From: a virus
Virus record (IMG/VR): IMGVR_UViG_3300012017_000779
Location: 18,179 to 82,178 of that record
Length of the DNA: 64,000 bases
Direction: 5' to 3' (one strand)
This document shows positions 11,209 through 21,281 of the stretch, piece by piece. The first letter of the stretch is position 1, and the number at the start of each line of letters is the position of its first letter. The translations under genes and the position numbers were made by a program. The notes below the pieces were generated by a model. The model did no database searches and was not told the DNA's origin. It saw only the letters and a list, made by a program, of their open reading frames with translations.

Positions 11209-14200
11209 TATTGACAGTTTTTAATTTTGGTTAATAAATCATCTTCAATTTTTGTAATATTATCTTTTAATCCTATTTCAGTTGCTTTATTTTTATCTTC
11301 AGTAGAATTTATAAAAGTATCAGTAGTATTTTGTACTTCTTTTAAAATAGTTTTTTCAGACTCATTTGCTTCATAAGTACTTTCTTCAGATTTTAAATTT
11401 TCAATATCTTCAGAAGTTAAATAAAGGTCTTTATTTAATAAATCTTTTGTATTAACAATTGATTCTTTAGAATTTTTTCTATTTCCTTTTATAGTAATTT
11501 TATCTCCATCAACTTTCATAACTGTAACTTGTGTATAATCTTTATTATTTTTAAAATATCTTGAATTAACTTCTATAGGACTAACAAATTCTTCTTTAAC
11601 TTCACCATATAAAGATAGTAAATTATCTTTTAAATTAGTTAACTTTTCAATACTTCCTAGAATATTCTTTTTTTGAAAATCAATTTTTGCATATTGTAGT
11701 TTATTTGTTAATTTTAAAATTTCATTAGTTAATAAAGAATTATAATTTGTCTTATTTAAATTGCCAAGTACATTAACTGTATCTTGTAAATTCATATGAA
11801 AAGAAGATTGACCCATATAAGAAAATAATGTTTTTTGATATACTTTAAATTCTTGTGCATTAGAAGTATCATTTGCAATTAAATATTCAATTCTTATTAC
11901 AGCATTATGAATAAGTTCAGAAACTTCTGCCATATTTAAATCTTGAGATTCTATTGATTGATATTCTACATCAGTAATAATTTTAGTAGCATTTAAAATT
12001 TTAGCTGCCATTAATTGATTTTCATGAGGAGGTTTTGTACTATCTTCAAATGATTTATGTTTATCATAATAATTTTTAAACTTATTATCTCCATCTTCAG
12101 ATACTTTAAGTCTGTCAGCAATAAAAGCATTACTAATTGCTATATTTGAAATATCAGGTATAGTAATTGATTTTAATATATTTTCTAACTTATCTAAAGA
12201 TATTTGACTATTTTCTAAATCTTTTTTATAACTGTTAATAATAACTGCATTCTTATTTTTTAAAAGTTGTACTTCTTGTGATGTTTGTTTTATATCAGGA
12301 CTTTCAAAAGAAAAAGATTGAGCTCCTTCATCATCTTTAGGTGCTAATAAATCATCTATTTCTTCCGCAACACTTTCTAATGAAAGAGGAATAAATACAT
12401 CATTAATTGCATTATTAGGACCTGTTTTAAATATTTTTTCTTCAAAGTCTTTATCACCTTTAGGATCTTTAAACTTATTTTTCTTTACTTTACCATCATC
12501 ATCAAATTCATAAATTACTTCTTTTGCTAAACCTGCTGCTAATGGTTTTTTAGCAGAAATAATTTGATCTGTTTCTTTATCAGATTCTCTTTCTATTGGC
12601 AATAATCCTATTTCTGTTTCAACACCAGTTTGTCTTTTTAATAACTCTCTATACACTGCTTGTTGTAAAGTATATTCATTTCTTTTTGAATATTTTTTAT
12701 TATCAAAACTATTTGTTAGTGAATTAAAATTTGTCCATTTACTTTTAGAACCTGTTTTGATATCTATAATAAATGCATTACCTTTTTTATCAACTACAAT
12801 TAAATCTATTTCTCCAGCAATTCTATCTTTTTTACCTTCTTCAGTAACAATATTAGAATCCCAAACAACTAAATTATTACCTACAATATAGTAACCTTCA
12901 TCTTTAAATTTCTTACCTAGTTGAACTATATATCCAGTATCATCATTAAATAATTCTTCATATGCTTTTTTAGAAATTATTTTTTCATCAAACTCAGGTT
13001 TTTTTCCATATTGAAAATAATCTTTAATTAAATCTACATAGTTACCGGCAACTCTTCCATCTTCATAAGATTTTTCTGATATTAAATTTAATACTTTGTC
13101 AAAAAGTTCTTCATTGTTTATATCAGTTTCAACAGTTGTATCTAAAGCAGCTAGTTCTGTATTATTAATTGTAAATATTGCAAATCTACCATCTTCTTTT
13201 ACTTTTGTTAATAATCCTTTATCAACAGCTTTATTATGCATTTTAATAGCACCTTCACCAGCAGATTCAGTTTTTAATGTTTTAACACCTTTTGCTTTTA
13301 AGTATCTTATTAAAGTTTCAAACATTTTTGAACCTTGCCCTTTACCAACTTCATTAGCAGATATACCATCTATTCTAAATTCTGTAGGTGAAATCATTAC
13401 TCCACTAATAAGACCATCTTTAGTTTTAAATTGATATAAATCCCCATTAATTACAATATTATTAATAGTTCCAATTTCAATTTTTGAAATTTCTGGAGTT
13501 CCTAAATATTCTATATCAGCTTTAGTATCTGTAGTACCTAAAGCAGTTAGTTTTGCAGTTAAAGTTTTTAAGTCTGCATTTAAAGTTTTAACTCTATCTT
13601 TATTTTTTGCTTTTTTAGATAATGCAATATCTTCTTTTAAAGATTTAATTTGGTTATTTAAAGATTCAATTTTATTATTTACTACATTAGATGTTATAAA
13701 AGATTTTATATCTTTAGATAACTCAGTAAATAATTTATCATTAATACCTGATGCACCACCATCTTTTAAAAGTTTAATAAAGGCATCTACAGAAGCTTCA
13801 TTAAGACCATTTTTTCTAATAGTATCATCATATGATTTTTCTACTAGTTTATAACTACTATATTCATATTTTTCTAAATAAGCTTGTATAGCATTAGTAA
13901 CACGTCTGTGTACTAAGTTATCTATTAAATAGGCTTTATCTCCTTTTTTAAGACCTGTTACCGGGTCATCTTCAGTTAGTACATAATCTTTTTGAACTGA
14001 TTTATTTAATGCTATAAGTTTTTCTATTTCTTTAATTACCTTTTTTTGAGGAGTTGTTCTTTCCTGTAAACTTCTAGACTTATTAACTTTAAGTAATTTT
14101 TTTGTTTCTTCACTTAAAGTTTCAATTTCTAATTTTTTAATATTATAATTAGGATCATCTTCTTTAAGTTTAGATAATTCTTCTCTTAATTTATTTAATT

Positions 14201-17200
14201 CTTTACTTTTTTCATTAACAACAGCTATTATTTGATTAGTACTTAAATCATTAGTGTTAACAGTTTTATCATTATTTTGAAAAGTAAATTCTGATATTAA
14301 TTCAATATCTTTATTAAATTCATCAATGATAGTTTTTGCAGAAGCATCAGTATTAACCCAATCTTGAAATGCTTTTGAAGAAGCATCAGGAGCATTTATT
14401 TTATCTTCAGTTGTTTTACTTGGTAATGTAGTTTGAAAATCTTTGTAAAGTTTATCTTTTAATCCATCAGACATAGCTTTAAAATCTGATTCACCTATAA
14501 TATAAGGATCTTCAAATTCTAAATCAGTTAAACTTTTAGAAGTTTCAAAGTTTTTAATAATATCTAATTTCTCTTTAGCATATCTATTTTCTATTTCAGT
14601 TACTTTTATTGGATCTGGAATTAATTCTTCAGAGTAAACTTTATTTTCAGTAAATCTAGTTTTGTCATTTAAATCATATACATCTCCTGTTTCATCATTA
14701 TATCTTAATACTCCTTGATCATCTTTGTATAATATTATTGTTGTTTCAGAATTTTTTGGAGTAAGTTCAATATAAGAATTATTATTTAATATTTCATCAA
14801 CATTTTTAATACTGATTGATTTAGCATTTCCTTTTAATTCAATAGATTCTTCAGGAATTTGTGTAACTGTTTTTTCTAAAAGATCAAGTTCATTTTGTTT
14901 TTTTTCTTCTAATTTAACAAGTTCTTCAGTATAATCAGCTATTACATTACTTACTTCTGAAAATTTAGATTTTGCTTTTAGATCTCTATCTTTTGATAAA
15001 TACTTATCATATATTTCATTATATTTTACAGTATCTATTTTATAAACTTCTCCGTCTATTGAATTAAAAAACTCAGAGGGTCTAGTTCTTAGTGTTTGCC
15101 AGTCAGAATAGTCATTAGCACTCATATAAAGGCCTTCATCAGCCATTGCATTTAATAAGGCATTACTTTCAATATTAGCAATTTCTTGTTTAACTAAATC
15201 TCTAAAATATTTTTTTCTATTTTTATATAATCTTTTAGACCATTCTGTATTTTTTCTAACTAATCCATAAAAATTTTCAGGATCACTAAGTAATTCTATA
15301 TGAGATGCTAAATTTCTAGAGTCTTTATTTAATTTATAAAAGTCTACAAGTTGTACAAAAGCATCATCTAATTCTGTACTAAAAATATTAGTATCCTGAG
15401 CTTTTGCTAATGTACGTAAATAAGAGTCATGAGATTTTTTAAGATTACTTAATAGTTCAATCATTTTTTCTTCATCATCTTCTTTACCATATAACTTAGA
15501 CATTTTTTCTTCAATATCTTCAGCAGTAATATCTTGTTCTGTATCTTGTTGAAGTTCTTCTTGAACTTCTTTAGTGTATTCTGATCTATTAGTAAATCTA
15601 TTAAATGCATCATATGAAGTTTTAAACTCTTTTAAAGTTGAAATTTCTTCTTCTAAATCATTTATTTTAATTTTATCTGACTCTATAGTTGTAGAAGTTT
15701 TAGACTTAACTCCTTTTTTTAACATATCTAATTCTAACTCAAAAGAATTAATACTATCAGCTAATAACTTAACTTGAAATAATGGTGAAATTTTTGAACT
15801 ACTAACATTTTTTAAAGTACTATTTTTTAAATAAGTTTGCTTAATACTACTAATTCTATTTGCAACATCTTTAAATGCTTCATTTGCATAAACAATATTT
15901 TTAACTGCAACATCCCAACCATTTCTAAGAGCAGCAGCTTCTACATAATTAGGATCACTCCTATCAGGCATGTTGTCATTATTTATTGGATTTGGAAAAT
16001 TTTCAGAAACAGTTTCATAAGCTTCTTTTATAGAATCAATTTTATTTATAGTCTTGTCTATTTTTAATCTATATCTTTCAGCATCTTTTAAATCATCAAA
16101 CTTTAATTCTTCTTGTAATGCTTCATCAGAAACATCTCTTAATGATTTTAATTTATCTTGAAAAATTTCAGAAGAACCAGTTTTTATCATAGTAGAAACT
16201 TGGTTGATTAATGAATCTAACTCAGCATCTTTAGATTCTTTTGTATTTGCTTGTTCCTTTATTAAAGATAATGTATCTTGAGAACCTGCATTTACATATC
16301 TATTAGATAATAAATCATTTATATCAATCTTATTTAATTCATTTACCAAAGTATTTGTTACTGCTTCTTTTTGTTCTGTCCAAGCTTTATATCCTGCTTT
16401 ATCAAAAATTCTTCCATAAGCATTTTGTAACAATGAAAAAGTTTTGTTCATGCCTCCACCTAATGTTCCCATAAAAAAACCTGAAGCAAAAGTTTCAAAT
16501 CCTTGTGCTGAAAACTCTTTATTAAGTTCTTCATTGTAAATACTTAATGGTGTTCCTGAATTATTTTTTAGGTTAATACTATTAACAGCATTATTAAAAA
16601 GACTTGCTTTTAAATATGGACTATTATAAGAATCAGTATACCATTTTTCATTAGCTCTTGCAATAATTTCTTGTGCATTTTCTTGAAATCCTTCAGAAAA
16701 ATTAGATTTAAAATATTTAATAGAACCAAGTACTGATTTAGAAAGAGGTTGTTTCATCCAACTTTTTGCTAAATTTTTAAAACCTTGATATCCAACAGAT
16801 GATTGATATAAAAATTGTTTAGCTGTTTTATCATATAATACTTTACCTATGGTACCAAAAGATTTATGTGAAACATTCATTATATCTTGAGTAGCATTTT
16901 TAAAGTAATTTTTTATACCACCTTTATTTAAAATGTTTCCAAAAGTTATTTTATTTGTTCCATATATTAATCCAGCATTTTTATAAAAAGTTTCTAAACC
17001 AGATTTTACAGAAACTTTAGTCATATCCTCCTGTTCTTCATTAGTAGGGGCTCTTTTATTTCTTAAATAAAATTGATCATATTTATTATTATAAACTTTA
17101 TCCTGAACCATTCCTGCTTCTAATCTAGATTCAGATATGGCTGCATTTATACTTCTTACATCTTGATAAAATCCACCTGCAGTTTTAAAAGCTGTAGCTA

Positions 17201-18224
17201 AATTAGTAAGATTAGATGTTTTAGCATTTTGAAATGATCTTCTAGCATTATTTACTGGATTAAGAAAAGAACCTACTGGAGTATCTAAAAGATAATTTGC
17301 ATCTTTCCAAAATGAATTTGCACTTTTTAAATTATTTAAAGACTGTACAGTTTGTACTGTATTTTCTGCATCTTTAGCAAACTTAAGTCCTTTTGCTGCT
17401 TTATATACATTACTTAAAGAATTTTTTGTAGCTCCTAAAAAACTTAAACCTCCTGTTACCGGAGCCAAAAGACCAGCAGCAATTTCTTCAGTTACTATTT
17501 CAGAAATAATTCCTGCAGTATAACCAAAGTTCATAAATGTATTACTAAAAAAAGGAACTAAACCTTTTTTAGTAGATGTACCAATAGCAGCTGCTTCTTC
17601 ATATTCTCTAGCATCATCTAAATCACCACTAGTAAAATCACCATGAACCATTTTTAATAAACTTTTTGGTCCAGCTACAAAACCTCTTGTAAATAATGGT
17701 ACAAAAGAATGTGTTAATTGTCTACCAAAGTCTTGCCATGCAGAAGTGTTTTCATTAAAAGTAGATTCATTATCTTTCATAGGATTAAATCCTATTTTAT
17801 CAAATGTTTCTGTTCCATATGCATAGTATCTTTTAAAGTGTGCATTTCCACTACTTCCAGCATTATAAGAATATAATTTTGCAGTTGAACCTTTTTGTTC
17901 ATGTGATTTTGATAAAGATGTTAAATAATTCTTAATTAAAGAAACTTTTTCTCTAGGATCTATACCTTTACTATTATATGCAATACCACCTTTTTTTGGA
18001 GGTGTGCCTACAATATATTTTCTTACATTTTTTGATTGATTAACTAAACCTTTTGGAACTAATGGATTTTCTAAAGCAGGAGGATTTGCTTTACCAAAAT
18101 CAATTGGATCACCTTCAAATGGAGTATAATTTTTAGCATCTGGATTAAGAGAATTTATACTTCCAACAGCAGGTCCTAATGTATCAAGAGGATTAAAACC
18201 TTCTTCATTGTTATTTAATGCCAT
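11208..18224 (-). CDS. 2338-aa virion cargo protein with GNAT-like and PD-(D/E)XK nuclease domains
   Basis: This very large protein lies directly upstream of the polymerase polyprotein, in the position crAss-like phages use for internal/cargo proteins. The N-terminal 300 residues resemble a conserved crAss-like region with Ala/Gly-rich hydrophobic helices (about 230-265), which may meet a membrane. The centre is long Glu/Lys-rich coiled coil. Residues about 1590-1690 contain VGKGQGSKMFETLIRYLKAK, matching motif A of GNAT acetyltransferases, followed by an ESAGEGAIKMHNKA segment. Residues about 1795-1870 contain GEID (D1807), then IDIK (D1821, K1823) and a downstream QQAVYRELL helix, the D...DxK...Q signature of RecB/Cas4-type PD-(D/E)XK nucleases. 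The start overlaps the preceding 999-aa gene by 14 nt and the stop overlaps the next start by 1 nt. Substrates are unknown. Assignment to the virion is inference from synteny. Confidence 0.8.
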   Translation of the reverse strand: MALNNNEEGFNPLDTLGPAVGSINSLNPDAKNYTPFEGDPIDFGKANPPALENPLVPKGLVNQSKNVRKYIVGTPPKKGGIAYNSKGIDPREKVSLIKNYLTSLSKSHEQKGSTAKLYSYNAGSSGNAHFKRYYAYGTETFDKIGFNPMKDNESTFNENTSAWQDFGRQLTHSFVPLFTRGFVAGPKSLLKMVHGDFTSGDLDDAREYEEAAAIGTSTKKGLVPFFSNTFMNFGYTAGIISEIVTEEIAAGLLAPVTGGLSFLGATKNSLSNVYKAAKGLKFAKDAENTVQTVQSLNNLKSANSFWKDANYLLDTPVGSFLNPVNNARRSFQNAKTSNLTNLATAFKTAGGFYQDVRSINAAISESRLEAGMVQDKVYNNKYDQFYLRNKRAPTNEEQEDMTKVSVKSGLETFYKNAGLIYGTNKITFGNILNKGGIKNYFKNATQDIMNVSHKSFGTIGKVLYDKTAKQFLYQSSVGYQGFKNLAKSWMKQPLSKSVLGSIKYFKSNFSEGFQENAQEIIARANEKWYTDSYNSPYLKASLFNNAVNSINLKNNSGTPLSIYNEELNKEFSAQGFETFASGFFMGTLGGGMNKTFSLLQNAYGRIFDKAGYKAWTEQKEAVTNTLVNELNKIDINDLLSNRYVNAGSQDTLSLIKEQANTKESKDAELDSLINQVSTMIKTGSSEIFQDKLKSLRDVSDEALQEELKFDDLKDAERYRLKIDKTINKIDSIKEAYETVSENFPNPINNDNMPDRSDPNYVEAAALRNGWDVAVKNIVYANEAFKDVANRISSIKQTYLKNSTLKNVSSSKISPLFQVKLLADSINSFELELDMLKKGVKSKTSTTIESDKIKINDLEEEISTLKEFKTSYDAFNRFTNRSEYTKEVQEELQQDTEQDITAEDIEEKMSKLYGKEDDEEKMIELLSNLKKSHDSYLRTLAKAQDTNIFSTELDDAFVQLVDFYKLNKDSRNLASHIELLSDPENFYGLVRKNTEWSKRLYKNRKKYFRDLVKQEIANIESNALLNAMADEGLYMSANDYSDWQTLRTRPSEFFNSIDGEVYKIDTVKYNEIYDKYLSKDRDLKAKSKFSEVSNVIADYTEELVKLEEKKQNELDLLEKTVTQIPEESIELKGNAKSISIKNVDEILNNNSYIELTPKNSETTIILYKDDQGVLRYNDETGDVYDLNDKTRFTENKVYSEELIPDPIKVTEIENRYAKEKLDIIKNFETSKSLTDLEFEDPYIIGESDFKAMSDGLKDKLYKDFQTTLPSKTTEDKINAPDASSKAFQDWVNTDASAKTIIDEFNKDIELISEFTFQNNDKTVNTNDLSTNQIIAVVNEKSKELNKLREELSKLKEDDPNYNIKKLEIETLSEETKKLLKVNKSRSLQERTTPQKKVIKEIEKLIALNKSVQKDYVLTEDDPVTGLKKGDKAYLIDNLVHRRVTNAIQAYLEKYEYSSYKLVEKSYDDTIRKNGLNEASVDAFIKLLKDGGASGINDKLFTELSKDIKSFITSNVVNNKIESLNNQIKSLKEDIALSKKAKNKDRVKTLNADLKTLTAKLTALGTTDTKADIEYLGTPEISKIEIGTINNIVINGDLYQFKTKDGLISGVMISPTEFRIDGISANEVGKGQGSKMFETLIRYLKAKGVKTLKTESAGEGAIKMHNKAVDKGLLTKVKEDGRFAIFTINNTELAALDTTVETDINNEELFDKVLNLISEKSYEDGRVAGNYVDLIKDYFQYGKKPEFDEKIISKKAYEELFNDDTGYIVQLGKKFKDEGYYIVGNNLVVWDSNIVTEEGKKDRIAGEIDLIVVDKKGNAFIIDIKTGSKSKWTNFNSLTNSFDNKKYSKRNEYTLQQAVYRELLKRQTGVETEIGLLPIERESDKETDQIISAKKPLAAGLAKEVIYEFDDDGKVKKNKFKDPKGDKDFEEKIFKTGPNNAINDVFIPLSLESVAEEIDDLLAPKDDEGAQSFSFESPDIKQTSQEVQLLKNKNAVIINSYKKDLENSQISLDKLENILKSITIPDISNIAISNAFIADRLKVSEDGDNKFKNYYDKHKSFEDSTKPPHENQLMAAKILNATKIITDVEYQSIESQDLNMAEVSELIHNAVIRIEYLIANDTSNAQEFKVYQKTLFSYMGQSSFHMNLQDTVNVLGNLNKTNYNSLLTNEILKLTNKLQYAKIDFQKKNILGSIEKLTNLKDNLLSLYGEVKEEFVSPIEVNSRYFKNNKDYTQVTVMKVDGDKITIKGNRKNSKESIVNTKDLLNKDLYLTSEDIENLKSEESTYEANESEKTILKEVQNTTDTFINSTEDKNKATEIGLKDNITKIEDDLLTKIKNCQ

Positions 18225-21210
18225 AACTATTCATTTGTTGAAAAGTAGTAAAATAATCATCTTTAAGATTTGGAAAAAATTCATTAACTAATGAATTTCT
18301 AAATTCAGTTAATTGATTTCCATAAACAGTTGAACTTTCAGTAAAAGTTTCAATTGTTTTTTTACCAGTATTAGGATCAATAAAAGGAAAAGTACCTGTT
18401 ACAGTAAAATCACTTGGACCTCCTAAACTTTTATTAATTTGAAATTTATAATCATTATCTGTAAGATCTTCATATTTATATGGTTTACCTCTACTAATAT
18501 TTGCAGCAAGAGGATCTTCAAAATAATCTTTATACATTTGACTTTCCATTTCTTTATTTTTCATCATATATGTAATACCATTTTTTAACATTAAATCTGC
18601 TTGATTTTGACTTAATATTCCTGATTTTTTAACTGAACCATCAGTATTTAATTGACGAGTATTTTCAGTAATCCACTCTATATCAGGTTTTAAAATATAA
18701 CCTCCTATATCACTTTTACTACCTGCAGTAGGTAATACAGTAAGTTTAACTACTCCAAATTTACTTTTAGGATTATCAATATCTGCTCTAAACTTATTTA
18801 ATATTTGTAAACCTAAGTCATTTCTTTTAAAATCAGATCCAGCTTTATCATAAGCATTGGCACTATAACCCATAAAAGAAACTCTATCAGTTTTAGAATT
18901 TTGCCAGTCAAATTTATCTAAATCATACATGGCTTCTCCCCAATAAGTTCTACCAACAGGATTATTAGGATGTACAACAATTGAACTTAGTGCATCTACT
19001 GCTATTCCAGTACCAGTTCCACGTAAACCAGCATCATTATTTTTTAAAAAGTCACTATCACTATATAATTTATTAGCTCTTGTATTAAAAAAGTCATACT
19101 CTTCATAATCTCCACCTTCAGATCTACCAATACCTGGTATCATATCTTTAGCCTTTTCCCAATAAGATCTTCCATCATAAGTATATTTTCCTGCTTTTGC
19201 TAATGCAGCAAAGTATTCATCTTTTGTTCTTTTGTTGCCACTTTCATCAAATAAATATTGAACATTACCTCTATTTTCACCAGTAAGTTCATTCATTATT
19301 TTACTTTCAATAAGTTTTGATGTTTTTATTTTCCACTTTTCAGTTTCATCTAAATATCTAAAAGTGTCATCTAATACTAATTTACCAGCTACATACTGTT
19401 TATATGGTTCATTATCTTTTTGAAATGTAGTAAAAGTACTATCTCCTTTATGATTCGAAATATAATTATTAAATTTATTTACAATTTTTTTAAGATCATT
19501 GTCACCAATTCTATTTGTTAAATACCAATTTATTGATTTATCATCTTTTATTTGTTTGTCAAATGCATCTAAAGTAACTTTTTTATTTTTACTATAACTT
19601 AAAATTTCAGTAGCTTCTGCTTGACTCATTTTATTACTAGAAACTAAATCATTTAACATATGAGTCATGTTCTTTAATACACCTTGAGCATTATTTTCAC
19701 CAATAAGCATTTGTGTATCTACTTTCATTTTTTGATAATACTTATTTGTTTCATCTGTAACACTACCAGTTTTAAGTGAACCTTTGGGTTCAGAAAAAGT
19801 TTGATTTTGATTTTTATATTTTGCAAAAACTATATTACCATCAGCATCATTAGTCATATAACCTTGTTTAGTATCAACTAAATATTTACCATAAGCAGCT
19901 TCTTTCTCAGCAGCAGCTTTAATATTTGCTGCTTTTACTGTAGCATTAGCTCTTGTACGTGCTGCACTCATAGTTGCTGCATTTCTTTGAGCAACAAGAC
20001 GGCTTTCTAATTGATTTTTATAATCTGCAAGTTTATATTGATCAACTTTAACATCAGTCTTCATATTTTTTAAAGCAAATAAATTAGCATCTTCTAAAAA
20101 TTGTTTTTGCATTAAAGCAGCTGCCATTCCATTATCTACTTTCCATTTTAAAGATTTTACATCACCATAAGGATTTTTAAATTTACCATCAGCATCAACA
20201 GTTTCTTTCATGATGTCAGCATTTGTTTTTGCTCTATTTAATACTTTAGTATTTATGTCTTTATTTAATTTAAGTTGAGCAATTTCTTTATCAATATTTG
20301 GTCCTCCTTTATTTTCTTTTTTTTGTTTTTCTAAGTCTAGTAACTGAGCATCATAATTTGTATTGACTTCATTTAAATGATCATACTGAGCAATAGATTG
20401 ATCTTTAAGAACAGTAAACTTGTCTTCTAAATATTTCATTTCTGCCTTATTCTTATCTCCTCCAAACTGTGCTGCATTAGTTACACCATATCTTTTTCTA
20501 TCTACATATGCTTTAGTTCTAAACCAATCTTGTACTCCTGGATCATCACCAAGACTAGCTTCATATAATTTATATAACGGTTCAACTAACTTTTCACCAT
20601 TAGTTGTTGTTATTATATAACCATTCTTAAACTCAGGTGCAAATTGTACATTTCCAAAGTCTTTAGTAATTTTACTAAGTTCTGCAGTAATATCTCTGTT
20701 AGGAGTATAGTTTGATATTTCAATATTTCCAGCTTCTTCATCAGTAGCATCTTTAAATTCTTGTAATTCAAACTTAATTTTATCTACTCCTTCACTCCAA
20801 TATTTTTTATTTTGTATTGGATCAATTTTACTTAAGTAACCTTCACCAAGAGAAATTTGAGATTTAGCTTTTTTGGTTTTAACCATGTCAGACATTAAAG
20901 CAGCATCTTCATAAAAAGGTTTAAATATTTGAGAAGCTTGATTAACATTTTGTTCTAAAGATAAATCTAACTGTGATACTCTTTTTAAATTAAATTCAAT
21001 GTCTTTTAAATATGTGTCTCTTTTTTTTATATTATTATCTCTTGTTAAATCAGCATTATAGTATTCACTATACATACTATTTAAAGCCTTCCAATTACTA
21101 TCATATTGAGACTGTTTAGTCTGCATAATATTTTGATAGAAATTGTAGTCAGGCTCAAAAGGCTGAAATTGAGGAATGTAATCTGTGACACCTTGGATGT
21201 ACGTTGCCAT
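18211..21210 (-). CDS. Conserved crAss-like internal virion (cargo) protein, 999 aa
   Basis: The N-terminus (about residues 10-110) has the arrangement FQPFEPDYNFY, then KQSQYD, then LTRDNN with a run of Lys/Arg and DLSLEQNV. I recognise this as a conserved block in the protein preceding the giant ORFs of crAss-like phages. The remainder is hydrophilic and helical, including an Ala/Arg-rich stretch near residues 400-430. No enzymatic motif is visible. It follows the 882-aa cargo protein after a 71-nt gap containing a candidate promoter element, and overlaps the next giant gene by 14 nt. The start is the first ATG and is preceded by the A-rich sequence AAAGATAAATT with no Shine-Dalgarno. A structural or injected role is inferred from location and family resemblance only. 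Confidence 0.75.
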   Translation of the reverse strand: MATYIQGVTDYIPQFQPFEPDYNFYQNIMQTKQSQYDSNWKALNSMYSEYYNADLTRDNNIKKRDTYLKDIEFNLKRVSQLDLSLEQNVNQASQIFKPFYEDAALMSDMVKTKKAKSQISLGEGYLSKIDPIQNKKYWSEGVDKIKFELQEFKDATDEEAGNIEISNYTPNRDITAELSKITKDFGNVQFAPEFKNGYIITTTNGEKLVEPLYKLYEASLGDDPGVQDWFRTKAYVDRKRYGVTNAAQFGGDKNKAEMKYLEDKFTVLKDQSIAQYDHLNEVNTNYDAQLLDLEKQKKENKGGPNIDKEIAQLKLNKDINTKVLNRAKTNADIMKETVDADGKFKNPYGDVKSLKWKVDNGMAAALMQKQFLEDANLFALKNMKTDVKVDQYKLADYKNQLESRLVAQRNAATMSAARTRANATVKAANIKAAAEKEAAYGKYLVDTKQGYMTNDADGNIVFAKYKNQNQTFSEPKGSLKTGSVTDETNKYYQKMKVDTQMLIGENNAQGVLKNMTHMLNDLVSSNKMSQAEATEILSYSKNKKVTLDAFDKQIKDDKSINWYLTNRIGDNDLKKIVNKFNNYISNHKGDSTFTTFQKDNEPYKQYVAGKLVLDDTFRYLDETEKWKIKTSKLIESKIMNELTGENRGNVQYLFDESGNKRTKDEYFAALAKAGKYTYDGRSYWEKAKDMIPGIGRSEGGDYEEYDFFNTRANKLYSDSDFLKNNDAGLRGTGTGIAVDALSSIVVHPNNPVGRTYWGEAMYDLDKFDWQNSKTDRVSFMGYSANAYDKAGSDFKRNDLGLQILNKFRADIDNPKSKFGVVKLTVLPTAGSKSDIGGYILKPDIEWITENTRQLNTDGSVKKSGILSQNQADLMLKNGITYMMKNKEMESQMYKDYFEDPLAANISRGKPYKYEDLTDNDYKFQINKSLGGPSDFTVTGTFPFIDPNTGKKTIETFTESSTVYGNQLTEFRNSLVNEFFPNLKDDYFTTFQQMNSYGIK

Positions 21211-21223
21211 AATTTATCTTTAT

Positions 21224-21244
21224 CTATATTGTAAATATATTAAA
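21224..21244 (-). promoter_or_regulatory. Candidate phage promoter element (loose copy)
   Basis: Minus strand TTTAATATATTTACAATATAG, close to the exact element with mismatches. It is 13 nt before the ATG of the 999-aa cargo gene in a 71-nt gap that also holds the inverted repeat AAGTTTATTAAACTT. Weak but consistent with the pattern before other unit starts. Confidence 0.35.
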
Positions 21245-21281
21245 ATTTTATAAGTTTAATAAACTTTAAAAATTTAGTTGG

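Noticed and set aside
21250-21275. Inverted repeat AAGTTTATTAAACTT, and a similar one at 27955-27968, as terminators
   Set aside because: The stems are short and A/T only and no long T tract follows, so I keep them as possible but unsupported sites.
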